A stretch of 64,000 bases of DNA, taken from NCBI GenBank assembly GCA_020052615.1, contig JAGVOT010000128.1, positions 136,250 through 200,249 on the forward strand, read 5' to 3'. The position numbers were made by a program, and so were the translations under genes. The stretch is from Nitrospirota bacterium (GTDB lineage: Bacteria > Nitrospirota > UBA9217). The notes beneath the pieces are model-generated. The model was not told the DNA's origin. It made no database searches and worked only from the letters and a program-made list of their open reading frames with translations. Shown piece by piece: positions 1 to 7,880 of the stretch. Numbering within the stretch: the stretch's first letter is position 1; every line of letters begins with the position of its first letter.

Positions 1-1
1 T

Positions 2-514
2 ACCGTCCTTGCTCAGTTTGCCGGCACGCGGAAAAAGGCGATAAACGAGTACAGACGGTTTGTCCGTGAAGGAGCCGGTCAGGGCACGGTAAAAGAGCTG
101 ACCGGTGGAGGCCTCGTTCGAAGTCAGGGAGGGTGGTCCCAGGTGCTGTCGAATCAACGGAGAGGGAAAATAGAAGAATTCGATCAGCGAATCCTGGGAG
201 GAGGAGACTTTGTTCATCAGGTCCTTAAAGAAGCAGAAGAACGCCAGTTGCGGCAGATCAAACACCAGCGCACGGGGAAAACGCTTCAGAAGATCATTGA
301 AGAGGAATGTCGAAAGGGCGGCATCAGCCGAACGGAGTTGCAGGGCGGTGGACGACGGCGCGCTGTTAGTGGAATTAGGTCGACAATAGCGCTCAGAGCT
401 CGGGATGAGCTGGGATCATCGGCTGCCGCGGTCGCAAGAGAAGTTGGGGTAAGCACTTCGGCGATAACAAAAGCCATGGCAGCGGCTGAAAAGGAAGAGA
501 CCCAAGGCAGGTAG
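2..514 (+). CDS. REP-associated tyrosine transposase (RAYT), C-terminal part
   Basis: The frame is open from the first bases, so the N-terminal Y1 transposase domain (HUH motif and catalytic Tyr) lies outside the window. The visible ~170 residues include FAGTRKKAINEYRRFV, then EFDQRILGGGDFV, and a basic C-terminal part with a helix-turn-helix-like stretch (AAAVAREVGVSTSAITKAM). This layout is known from the long IS200-like/RAYT proteins of Geobacter-type genomes, which end in a DnaA-like DNA-binding domain. RAYTs process dispersed palindromic repeats. The gene ends directly beside a BrnT-like gene whose 5' end appears to be missing. Confidence 0.75.
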   Translation, partial: TVLAQFAGTRKKAINEYRRFVREGAGQGTVKELTGGGLVRSQGGWSQVLSNQRRGKIEEFDQRILGGGDFVHQVLKEAEERQLRQIKHQRTGKTLQKIIEEECRKGGISRTELQGGGRRRAVSGIRSTIALRARDELGSSAAAVAREVGVSTSAITKAMAAAEKEETQGR

Positions 515-551
515 TATCAATTAGCAACAACGTCCCCTACTGTCAACGATA

Positions 552-821
552 AAGGCAAAACGGAACATACGAATCCATGGCATCTCTTTTGACGAGGCCA
601 GCACAGCATTCAGTGATACGATGTCATCGACAATCTTCGACCCGCTCCATTCCACCGATGAAGACCGCCTGATCCTCATCGGCAGCTCGCATCAGAATCG
701 GTTATTGGTTGTCGTGCATACGGAGCGGGGTGATAAAATACGTCTTATCAGTGCGAGAAAGGCGACAAAACATGAAAGAGAAACCTATGAAAAAAATGCA
801 AAAAGACCCAGGCATGCTTGA
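552..821 (+). CDS. brnT: BrnT-like toxin (DUF497), 5' end missing or unclear
   Basis: The translation contains the BrnT core KAKRNIRIHGISFDEA, then SSTIFDPLHSTDEDR, a LLVVVHTERGDKIRLISAR strand region and KATKHERETYE. BrnT is a type II RNase toxin of the RelE fold. The conserved N-terminal part is coded upstream of the first ATG (621), yet no ATG, GTG or TTG precedes it before an in-frame stop at 522. The usual initial strand is therefore lost, frameshifted or started from a rare codon. Only ~10 bp separates it from the end of the transposase, so the insertion may have removed the start. A start at 621 would delete part of the fold. The antitoxin gene overlaps its 3' end. Confidence 0.6.
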   Translation, partial: KAKRNIRIHGISFDEASTAFSDTMSSTIFDPLHSTDEDRLILIGSSHQNRLLVVVHTERGDKIRLISARKATKHERETYEKNAKRPRHA

Positions 822-1008
822 AGAGTACGACTTCAGCAAAGGAATTCGCGGAAAATATGCGAAGCGGTATGCTGCGGGCGCCAACGTAATCGTGATTGAA
901 CCTGATGTCGCAAAATATTTCCCCGATCACGATTCCGTCAATCAAGCCCTCCGCTCCCTTTCCGCCATCATCAAACATCAGAAGAAGCCGACCAAAGTCA
1001 CCGCCTAA
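772..1008 (+). CDS. BrnA-like / CopG-type antitoxin
   Basis: This 78-residue protein begins MKEKPMKKMQKDPGMLEEYD and continues SKGIRGKYAKRY...VIVIEPDVAKYFPDHDSVN and ALRSLSAIIK. It fits the small ribbon-helix-helix antitoxins encoded after DUF497 toxins: an N-terminal toxin-binding segment followed by the DNA-binding RHH part. It overlaps the end of the toxin frame by about 50 bp. Alternative ATGs lie at 787 and 796. It appears intact, unlike the toxin, so the pair may survive only as an antitoxin. Confidence 0.7.
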   Translation: MKEKPMKKMQKDPGMLEEYDFSKGIRGKYAKRYAAGANVIVIEPDVAKYFPDHDSVNQALRSLSAIIKHQKKPTKVTA

Positions 1009-1066
1009 GAAATTCCAACCACGCCGTCGAGAGGGTCGCTTAAGACGCGCCCCTCACGGCGGCGTG

Positions 1067-2203
1067 TTATTCTTTTCTCAAATACTCCTGAACCTGCTTC
1101 TTGATCTCCAGATGATGCACCGGGATGTTCGGCACGTCCTTGTTCCCGGGAACCGCCAGGACGTGAAGGAACGCCGGTCCTTTCCGCTGTTCCTTTATCT
1201 CTGCGATCAAATCCTGTTCCCCCGCCACTTTGACCGTATTCCTGAAACCGAATCCCCTTGCAACCTGTTCAAGATCGACGCAGGACCCGGCGAGCGTCGG
1301 CTGGTTCCCTGTCGAACCGTATGCGCCGTTGTCGATGGCGACGATCGTGAGATTAGCGGGTGAAGCAAATGCAGTTGTCGCGAGCGTGCCTGGGTTCATG
1401 AGCAGGCTGCCGTCGCCGTCGATGACGACCACTTCTTTCCTTGATGAGAGAGCGATGCCTAAGCCGATAGGCGTGGCCATGCCCATGCTGCCGAGCATAT
1501 AGAAGTTCGACGGCTGGTGCCTGACCGCGTACAGTTCCTTGGACGGCCAGCCGAGATTGCTCACCACGACCTTCCCTTCCAGGTATGGCGCGATAAGCTT
1601 GATGATATCGTACCGTGTCAGGAACGGCGACATGGCCGTTCCCTGGGTCCATCCCTTCACTTCGCACTCCGCACTCCGCACTCCGAACTCAGAACTCCCT
1701 GCACTGCACTCCGACCCTTCCCACACCACCGGGCTCATCAGGAACGCGTGGATGCTGTTCGTATTGTAGGCCCGCTCCAGCCCCCGCTCAACAAGGGCAA
1801 GCTCATCCCGGGTATTGATCTCCGAGAACGCGATGCCCGCCCCTGCAAGCATCCCCGGAAGCCTGCGGCCCATGGGGATCTGCGCCTCGATCTTCTCCTG
1901 ATAAATGCCCCTCCGGCTCACGAAGATGGACAGCGGCAGCTCATAGAACTGTGTGAGGGAAAGCAGGGCATTGATCATGTTCCCCAGACCGGAGCTCTGG
2001 ACGAACAGTGCCGGCCGCCTGCCTGCCAGCGCGGCGCCTGCACAGATGCCCACGCCCTCCTCCTCCCTTGTCAGCGGGAGATGGGGGAAGGTCCCGCCGA
2101 CCATCTCGAGCAGGACCTTGATCTTCTCGCAGGGAAGCGACGCGGTGAAGTCCACGCCATTCCGCTTCAGCGCGGCTATGAGCTCTTCTTCAGGACGGGG
2201 CAC
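1067..2203 (-). CDS. comDE: Sulfopyruvate decarboxylase-like ThDP enzyme, ComD-ComE fusion
   Basis: 378 residues. The N-terminal half (1-160) resembles the PYR/alpha subunit (ComD), with REEEGVGICAGAALAG and SSGLGNMINALLSL. The C-terminal half (188-378) resembles ComE, with GSMGMATPIGLGIAL and the ThDP/Mg signature GDGS (263-266) to DN (291-292), then GAYGSTGNQPTL. Known enzymes convert sulfopyruvate to sulfoacetaldehyde for coenzyme M; phosphonopyruvate decarboxylases are the nearest alternative. I place the start at a GTG with GAGGAG five bases upstream, overlapping the cysteate synthase-like gene by 28 bp. Residues 161-185 form an odd linker translated from a repeated DNA word (see findings). 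Both halves look complete. The neighbouring cysteate synthase supports the sulfopyruvate assignment. Confidence 0.72.
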   Translation of the reverse strand: MPRPEEELIAALKRNGVDFTASLPCEKIKVLLEMVGGTFPHLPLTREEEGVGICAGAALAGRRPALFVQSSGLGNMINALLSLTQFYELPLSIFVSRRGIYQEKIEAQIPMGRRLPGMLAGAGIAFSEINTRDELALVERGLERAYNTNSIHAFLMSPVVWEGSECSAGSSEFGVRSAECEVKGWTQGTAMSPFLTRYDIIKLIAPYLEGKVVVSNLGWPSKELYAVRHQPSNFYMLGSMGMATPIGLGIALSSRKEVVVIDGDGSLLMNPGTLATTAFASPANLTIVAIDNGAYGSTGNQPTLAGSCVDLEQVARGFGFRNTVKVAGEQDLIAEIKEQRKGPAFLHVLAVPGNKDVPNIPVHHLEIKKQVQEYLRKE

Positions 2204-3432
2204 AGCAGCTCCTCGATCTCTTTTTCGGTGATATTCTTGGAGACCAGCCGCGGTTCGATGCACGGCACCTTCTTGTCCTTGTCCAGCATCTTTTCGCCGC
2301 CGCCGGTGATGTTCAGCAGCACCAGCTCGTCGGGCTTGACCGCGCCCGCATTCACCGCCTGCTGCAGCGCGGCGACCGACACGCCCGCGGCCGGCACGAT
2401 GTCCGCCCCTTCGGTGCGCTGGAACAGGTCCATTGCCGCGTAGACCTCTTCGTTCCGGACACCGTGCATGCTGCCTTTCGTTGCGGTGAGCGCGTCGAAC
2501 ACTCCGCCCGCGATGCTGTAGGCCGGATAGCGCGTCGACAGCACGCGCGTTGTGATCTGCGGGATCAGGTCCGGGGAGAGGTCAGCCTTCGCGAGCGTCC
2601 GCTCCTTCCGCGCCCAGGCCCTGGCCATCGGCGCGAAGGGTTCGTTCTGGCCGAGGTGCAGGACCGGCAGGCGCGGCCCGAATCGTCCGTCCGCCAGGAA
2701 CCGCTCGGCCATCTCCCATACACCGACGGCCCCGGCGCCGCTGCCCACGGCCTGGAAATACCGGTCCGGAAGCCGCTTCATGACCGAAACGGCCTCGAGC
2801 AGCACCAGACCAAGGCCATCGCGCTTTGCCACGTTCTTCACGCCGCCCTCGAAGGGAAACCCCGTCACCCGCGCGATCCGGCGCGCAACATCGATCGAAT
2901 CCGAATAGTCCCCATCGGCCACGGCAACCGTGGGCACGCCCGTGGAATGCCTGAGATACCACATCTCGGACAGGCACATGCGCGGCACGATGATGACCGC
3001 GGGATAGCCCGCAAGCGCGGAGAGATGAGCGAATGCGCGGGCCGTGTTCCCCGCAGAGGCGACGATCAGGCCTTCAACACCGTTCTCCCGGGCATTCTGG
3101 AGCACGACTGCGGCCTCGAACTCCTTGAAGGTGCAGGTTTCGAGAAACGCCCCTTTCTCAGGCCAGTAGCCGTTGAAGGCGATGTACAGGTTCTCGAGCC
3201 CCAGATGCACAGCCAGCCCGCGGGAACGGTACACGACCGGGCCGGGCTGCACCAGGTCGGGGTTGTGCACGGGCAGCCAGTTGAAGCGCCAGACCCCCTC
3301 TCCGCCCTGTTCGGAGAACCGGGCATGGTAATCGGTCACCAGGAGCGCATCGGCGCAATGCTCGCAGAAGGCGCAGTAGGAGTTCTCAAGGACCTTGCCG
3401 CACTTCCTGCATTTGATGGAAAAATGGCTCAT
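2176..3432 (-). CDS. Cysteate synthase-like PLP enzyme (threonine synthase fold)
   Basis: 418 residues. It starts with a Cys-rich ribbon (C8, C11, C20, C23, C26), followed by the fold-type II PLP region: ETCTFKEFEAAV gives the candidate Schiff-base Lys103, and ASAGNTARAF (125-134) the cofactor-contacting loop. The Cys ribbon plus the CTFKEFEA form is what I associate with archaeal cysteate synthase, which turns O-phosphoserine and sulfite into cysteate on the methanosarcinal coenzyme M route. An ordinary threonine synthase is the main alternative. The downstream overlap with a sulfopyruvate decarboxylase-like gene argues for cysteate synthase. An aminotransferase for cysteate to sulfopyruvate is not seen nearby. 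The ribosome site is weak. Confidence 0.68.
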   Translation of the reverse strand: MSHFSIKCRKCGKVLENSYCAFCEHCADALLVTDYHARFSEQGGEGVWRFNWLPVHNPDLVQPGPVVYRSRGLAVHLGLENLYIAFNGYWPEKGAFLETCTFKEFEAAVVLQNARENGVEGLIVASAGNTARAFAHLSALAGYPAVIIVPRMCLSEMWYLRHSTGVPTVAVADGDYSDSIDVARRIARVTGFPFEGGVKNVAKRDGLGLVLLEAVSVMKRLPDRYFQAVGSGAGAVGVWEMAERFLADGRFGPRLPVLHLGQNEPFAPMARAWARKERTLAKADLSPDLIPQITTRVLSTRYPAYSIAGGVFDALTATKGSMHGVRNEEVYAAMDLFQRTEGADIVPAAGVSVAALQQAVNAGAVKPDELVLLNITGGGEKMLDKDKKVPCIEPRLVSKNITEKEIEELLCPVLKKSS

Positions 3433-3515
3433 GGTTCATCGGAGAAGGCAAGAAGGTAGGAAGGTGGGAAGGTAGGAAAGATCCGGCCTCTCAACTTCCG
3501 ATCTTTCTCACCCTC

Positions 3516-4748
3516 TTAACCTCCCACCTTCTCACCCTCGTTCTCTTTCAGCAGCTCCGCCACCAGTTCCATGATGTCGGTGATCCGGATCTGCCTGTCA
3601 TGCCCCTGCATCGCCTCGTTCACCTTGGCGTAGCATGCCGGACAGGACAGGATCAGGCGGTCTGCCTTCTTCTCGACCGCCTCGTCGATCGTTTGCCTGC
3701 CCATCTTGATCGCGTTCTCGTGGAACACCTTGCGCGCCGCTCCGCCCGAGCCGCAGCACCGCGAGTTCAGGCCGTTCCGCTCGAACTCGAGCAGCGTGAT
3801 CCCGGGGATGCTCCGAAGCACTTCGCGGGGCTCCTCGATCACGCCGACGCCCCTGCTCAGGTAGCAGGGATCGTGGTAGATCACCCGTTCGCGAAGCTCC
3901 TTGTTCAGCTTCAGTTTCCCGGCCCTGATCGACGAAGCGACATACTGCGAGATATGCCGGATCGCGAAGGGCAGCGCCTGCCCGTAGATCGCCGGCCAGT
4001 CGCGAGACATGATGTTCACGCAGCAGGGACAGGAGCAGACGAGCGTCCTGACACCGCGTGCGCGATAGCCTTCCACGAGACGGTCGACCAGTTCCTTGAG
4101 CAGATCGTGCTGGCCCGTGATGAAGAGCGGGAATCCGCAGCAGACCTCTTCCTCCGGCGGCAGCATGGTGAAGGGCTCGCCGATGGCGCCGAGAACGAGC
4201 GCGTCGCCCCGCACCATGGGCTGCGCCTCGTACGCACCGGTGCATCCGGCATAGTAGGCCATGTCCGCCTTCTCCGCGACAGCAACGTGTTCAGGGAACC
4301 AGGGACGGTAGCGGTCATTGGCCGGTTTGTCGTAGGGATTGCCGCTGTTCTTCACCACCTTCGGCAGGTTCGCCTGGACGCCGATGGGCCCGAGCCCGCG
4401 TTTCACCATCTCCTTCCGGAGCGCCGGCCAGAGCCGCTGCGTGAATATGCCGACGGGGCAGTTCTGGCCGCAGGCGCCGCAGGTCGTGCATTCGTACACG
4501 GCCCTGGCGAAGTCGTCCAGGAGCTTGCGGTTCGCCTCGCCCGGCCCGAAGAGCCTGGCCTTGAGCCCGTCCGTCGACCGGATGAGCTCGCGGAACATGC
4601 GGATCTTCTCGGGAGGGGAGACCGATGGGTTGCCGGTCACATCCTGCACCGGGCAATGCTTCAGGCACTCGCCGCATTGGGTACAGGCGTCGATCTCCAG
4701 CATCTGGCGCGACGAAAGCTCTTCGGTGAAGGACCGTTCATTTTTCAT
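3516..4748 (-). CDS. HdrD-like iron-sulfur protein with two CCG domains (HdrC-HdrB fusion)
   Basis: 410 residues from ATG 4748. The N-terminus carries two 4Fe-4S motifs, CTQCGECLKHCP (C22/25/28/32) and CTTCGACGQNCP (C87/90/93/97). Two CCG cysteine-rich domains follow. The first runs from C169 through CCG at 203-205 to CSCPCC; the second from HDPCY through RCCGSGG to SCPACY. This is the HdrC+HdrB order found as one chain in HdrD, where the CCG domain cleaves CoM-S-S-CoB. Glycolate oxidase GlcF and lactate LldE/LutA share the architecture, so function is not fixed by sequence alone. The gene lies directly downstream of an HdrE/NarI-like membrane cytochrome, as in hdrED, and upstream of the coenzyme M-type genes. 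It probably acts on the inner face of the membrane. Confidence 0.72.
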   Translation of the reverse strand: MKNERSFTEELSSRQMLEIDACTQCGECLKHCPVQDVTGNPSVSPPEKIRMFRELIRSTDGLKARLFGPGEANRKLLDDFARAVYECTTCGACGQNCPVGIFTQRLWPALRKEMVKRGLGPIGVQANLPKVVKNSGNPYDKPANDRYRPWFPEHVAVAEKADMAYYAGCTGAYEAQPMVRGDALVLGAIGEPFTMLPPEEEVCCGFPLFITGQHDLLKELVDRLVEGYRARGVRTLVCSCPCCVNIMSRDWPAIYGQALPFAIRHISQYVASSIRAGKLKLNKELRERVIYHDPCYLSRGVGVIEEPREVLRSIPGITLLEFERNGLNSRCCGSGGAARKVFHENAIKMGRQTIDEAVEKKADRLILSCPACYAKVNEAMQGHDRQIRITDIMELVAELLKENEGEKVGG

Positions 4749-4865
4749 GCAAAACACCAAGCCGGTTTAAACACGGGTCCCGCTTCGCGGGACACACAGA
4801 GGAACACAGGACGGGAACCTCGTAACGCATGCGTTGGTAACCGTGTGCGACGAAGTCGCCTGTGG

Positions 4866-5564
4866 TTATACATCCCCTCCCGGTTCGTGCATCACCTGCG
4901 GCAGGCCCAGGTCCCGCCTCCTGGCCTCCAGCATCACCAGCGGAGCGGTGACGATGTGCGTGGGCACGAGCGCGACCAGCGCCAGGACCAGAACGAGATG
5001 CGTCGGGAACAGCACGCCCGCCGGCATCGGCGCGGGCGTGAAGGACAGTATGCCAAGCGCGAAGTACTTCACATCCACAAGATCCGGTTTGAAGAACGCG
5101 TGCATCAGCACCCCGCTGCCGCTGATCGCCAGGATCAGGGCAAGGAGGATCATGTTTGACGGCGATGAGTACCTTTCCCGCTCGCTGCAGGAACGGACGA
5201 CAAAGATGTACACCAGCGAGAAGGGCAGCACGTAGCCGGCGATCAGGCCCGGGAGCTGCAGGTCCCCTACCCACCTCGGTACGGGGTCCAGGAAGTAGCG
5301 CAGGTGGCGCAGCGTCACGAGCAGGAACGTCCCATGGAACAGGTACTCGCCGAACCAGAGCGTCGGGTTTACTTTTAAAAGCCGCCAGAACAGGACCACA
5401 TCGCGCACCGTCAGCACCCACGTGGCGATCGTCGACGGTCTCCGCGGCAGGAAAGCCACCGGGTCCTCCGTCCGGCTGCGCCACCAGGCCAGCGTGTGCA
5501 GAAAGAACCGTATCCAGAACGCGGCATACACGCCGTACACCGCAATGATGATCATCGTTCCCAT
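4866..5564 (-). CDS. Membrane b-type cytochrome, HdrE/NarI-like
   Basis: 232 residues with about five hydrophobic helices: IIIAVYGVYAAFWIRFFLH, a WVLTVRDVVLFWRLL segment, EYLFHGTFLLVTLRHLRYFL, LIAGYVLPFSLVYIFVV, and two near the C-terminus. Paired histidines in YLFHGTFLLVTLRHLR and LFPTHLVLVLALVALVPTH are candidate axial ligands for b haems, as in NarI, DsrM and HdrE. It would pass electrons between the quinone pool and the adjacent HdrD-like subunit. It is the second gene of the minus-strand run that leads into the coenzyme M-type genes. The ATG is at 5564; a second ATG three codons on is possible. Confidence 0.7.
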   Translation of the reverse strand: MGTMIIIAVYGVYAAFWIRFFLHTLAWWRSRTEDPVAFLPRRPSTIATWVLTVRDVVLFWRLLKVNPTLWFGEYLFHGTFLLVTLRHLRYFLDPVPRWVGDLQLPGLIAGYVLPFSLVYIFVVRSCSERERYSSPSNMILLALILAISGSGVLMHAFFKPDLVDVKYFALGILSFTPAPMPAGVLFPTHLVLVLALVALVPTHIVTAPLVMLEARRRDLGLPQVMHEPGGDV

Positions 5565-5646
5565 GGCCGTCCGTTTCCGAAGAGATGCTGCCCGTTAAAC
5601 ACATCATACCACATCAGCCTCGTACGGTCTAAGGGGAAGGGCGCCG

Positions 5647-5964
5647 TCATTTCTCCCTGATGAACTCGATCCGCACGTCCTTCGGCACGTTCATGCCCGC
5701 TTCCGTCTCGATGGCCTTCAGGATGGCGGAAGGCACCGGGCAGGCGACATGCTTGAGGTGCTTCGCAGCCGACAGGTAGACCGGATTGTCGCGGAAGCCC
5801 GTGAGCGTCACCCTCTGGTCCACCGTGGAGATATCGGCAAGCATCTTCTGCACCATCTCGCAGGGCGTGTCCAGGAACAGGGCTATCTTCTTTTCCTTTC
5901 CCTTCTCGGCCTTTATGGTGACCGAAAAGCCGCATGCACCCGAGTTGACGACGACCGTTGTCAT
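5647..5964 (-). CDS. Small conserved protein (DUF6951-like) at the head of the Hdr/CoM gene run
   Basis: 105 residues, MTTVVVNSGACGFSVTIKAE to VRIEFIREK, soluble, with three cysteines (NSGACGF, DTPCEM, HVACPVP). Small proteins of this kind occur beside corrinoid methyltransferase genes, and I believe they carry the label DUF6951, but I assign no activity. Its position, first in the run and just upstream of the cytochrome b gene, suggests a role in the same process. A GGAGG-containing leader precedes ATG 5964. Confidence 0.55.
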   Translation of the reverse strand: MTTVVVNSGACGFSVTIKAEKGKEKKIALFLDTPCEMVQKMLADISTVDQRVTLTGFRDNPVYLSAAKHLKHVACPVPSAILKAIETEAGMNVPKDVRIEFIREK

Positions 5965-6187
5965 GTCATTCCCTGCCTCCCATCGATTTCGCTGACGGAA
6001 GAAGGGCGGGAAGGAACAACGTTCGGGGGAACGCCTTCCCGCCCCTGCCGCCTCAACTTACCACCGGGAGGGAGTCCGCGGTGATAATCCTTGGTTACAG
6101 CATGTATGCAAAACAGGACCAATTCATCGTTCCTTGACCTGAGATCAAGGACGACCAAAACAGGGTGGACGATCGATCATAGCTGCT

Positions 6188-7645
6188 TCATGCCTCGATG
6201 GAAGGCAGATACCCTATCCTGAGGCAGCCCCAGTGACGCTCTCTGAACGCAATGGGGCTTGCCACGTCGACGACAAGCTGGCCGCCTGCTTCAATGGGCC
6301 GGCGGAAGGCCTGGCCGATGAGCTTCGGCGACCGGGCCCCCTGCTGCGAAACGGCATCCTTCATGATCACGCCCGTCCTGGCCGGCATGACATGGACCGG
6401 CATGAACCCGTTCCGGTCCATGGCGACCACGTAGAGGGTATTCCGGTGCGCAGCGGACCACTCCTTGAGCCTCGGAAGCACCGCCGTGCCGAAATACGCC
6501 GAGGCGCGGTTCTCGAAACGGTCTCCTTCGATCCGCTTGTAGTTCTCGTCGAACAGGTCCTCCATGCCGACCTTTCCGGCTGTCAGGTCGGCCAGCACCA
6601 TCTCCCGGAACCGCGCGGCGGCGGTCCCGAGGAATTCCTCGGCCCTCCGGTCGTTGTCGTCCAGCCTGAACGCGCACAGGTGCGAATAGATATCCATGGT
6701 CCCGCGGGCCACCGCCTCTCCGGACCGTGCAATGCGTTCCGCCAGCGACCGCGCGTTGTTCGCGTGGAGGGAGACTTCCGTCATGTTCGAGGACACGTCA
6801 GCCGCGATCGTGGACGCCTTTGACGTGATCTGGCGGAGCGACTCGTCGGTGGCCTGGGCCTTCGTGATGCTCTCCGCCACGATGGCCAGGGTGGCCTCCA
6901 TGTTCATCAGCGAATCCTCGGCCTTTTCCTGGATCACCTCGAGGGTGCCCGCGATCTCCTTCGTGTGCTGCGCGGTGCGGTCGGCAAGCTTGCGGACCTC
7001 GCCGGCGACCACGGCGAAACCGCGGCCTTTCTCGCCGGCCCGAGCAGCCTCAATGGCCGCGTTCAGCGCAAGGAGATTCGTCTGACGGGCGATCTCGCTG
7101 ATGACCTTGATGAAGCCGGCGATGTCCTTCGATGCCTGGGACAGCGCCTTGTTGGTGTCGGCCCAGGTCGATATCTGGAGAGAGAGTTTTTTTACGCTTT
7201 CCAGAGAGGAATCCTGGTGCGCCACAGTGACATCGCCGGACCGCGCGTTCCCTGCGGTCTTGTTCACGGTCCGGGCGATCTCGGCAACGATGGTCGCCAT
7301 CTCACCCATGGACGCGGCCACCTGTTCGGCCAGCGCCCCCGTCCGGTCGGCGGCCTCCACCATCTCGCCGGCGTCGTGCTTGACGCTGTCGGATATACGC
7401 GTCTGCTCGAAGCCCCGCGCGAAAAGATGCTTGAGCGACGCGCCGACCTCGTCAAGCAGGACATTGATGCGGACGGCCATCCCTCTTCGCATCCCGGCAA
7501 GACGATTCACCGGGAACCGTATGCCCAGGTCCGGTCTTCCGGCCTGCGCATCGTCGGCGCCTGTCCGGCGATATCTGCGAAGGGCCGCCACGACTGCGAT
7601 GATGGCGAGCGCAAACGACCCTGCTACCGCAATGCCAGCGCCCAT
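6188..7645 (-). CDS. Methyl-accepting chemotaxis-type protein with C-terminal sensor-like domain
   Basis: 485 residues. One N-terminal membrane helix ([18 protein letters not shown]) is followed by a cytoplasmic signalling coiled coil with the canonical hairpin tip [20 protein letters not shown] and [19 protein letters not shown]. Residues ~330-485 form an extra C-terminal globular part ([17 protein letters not shown]...[15 protein letters not shown]) resembling a Cache-like ligand domain. Such a domain placed after rather than before the signalling hairpin implies cytoplasmic sensing. The ATG has AGGAGGC just upstream. It lies between the Hdr-like genes and the corrinoid activase; no other chemotaxis genes are in the window. 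Confidence 0.85.
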   Translation of the reverse strand: MGAGIAVAGSFALAIIAVVAALRRYRRTGADDAQAGRPDLGIRFPVNRLAGMRRGMAVRINVLLDEVGASLKHLFARGFEQTRISDSVKHDAGEMVEAADRTGALAEQVAASMGEMATIVAEIARTVNKTAGNARSGDVTVAHQDSSLESVKKLSLQISTWADTNKALSQASKDIAGFIKVISEIARQTNLLALNAAIEAARAGEKGRGFAVVAGEVRKLADRTAQHTKEIAGTLEVIQEKAEDSLMNMEATLAIVAESITKAQATDESLRQITSKASTIAADVSSNMTEVSLHANNARSLAERIARSGEAVARGTMDIYSHLCAFRLDDNDRRAEEFLGTAAARFREMVLADLTAGKVGMEDLFDENYKRIEGDRFENRASAYFGTAVLPRLKEWSAAHRNTLYVVAMDRNGFMPVHVMPARTGVIMKDAVSQQGARSPKLIGQAFRRPIEAGGQLVVDVASPIAFRERHWGCLRIGYLPSIEA

Positions 7646-7729
7646 GCTGCCTCCTGAGCAAGAGACCCGGTACCGCGATCAATCATCACCTGAAGGGAAT
7701 CCACAGTGACAATTCTGAAACCATAATCT

Positions 7730-7832
7730 TTGACACGGATCAAAGCTGATGAACACCGGATAAAGGCGGATAGATCAAATGCCTGATCATGCCTCTTCCG
7801 AAGTAAATCCGCCGCTATCTGTGTCAAAGGTT
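7730..7832. repeat. Intergenic inverted repeat (TTTGACACGGAT / ATCTGTGTCAAA)
   Basis: The left arm contains TTTGACACGGAT and CGGATAAAGGCGGATA; the right arm AAATCCGCCGCTATCTGTGT and CAAAG. The arms are imperfect reverse complements built from repeated short words. A further word run (ATTCACAATCCGAAATCCGC) follows at about 7850-7880. It belongs to the same class as the repeats at 9924, 12448, 13527, 17044, 21878, 24012 and 48541. Confidence 0.6.
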
Positions 7833-7880
7833 CTTTTGCTAATTTATTCCGCAATTCACAATCCGAAATCCGCAATCAGA

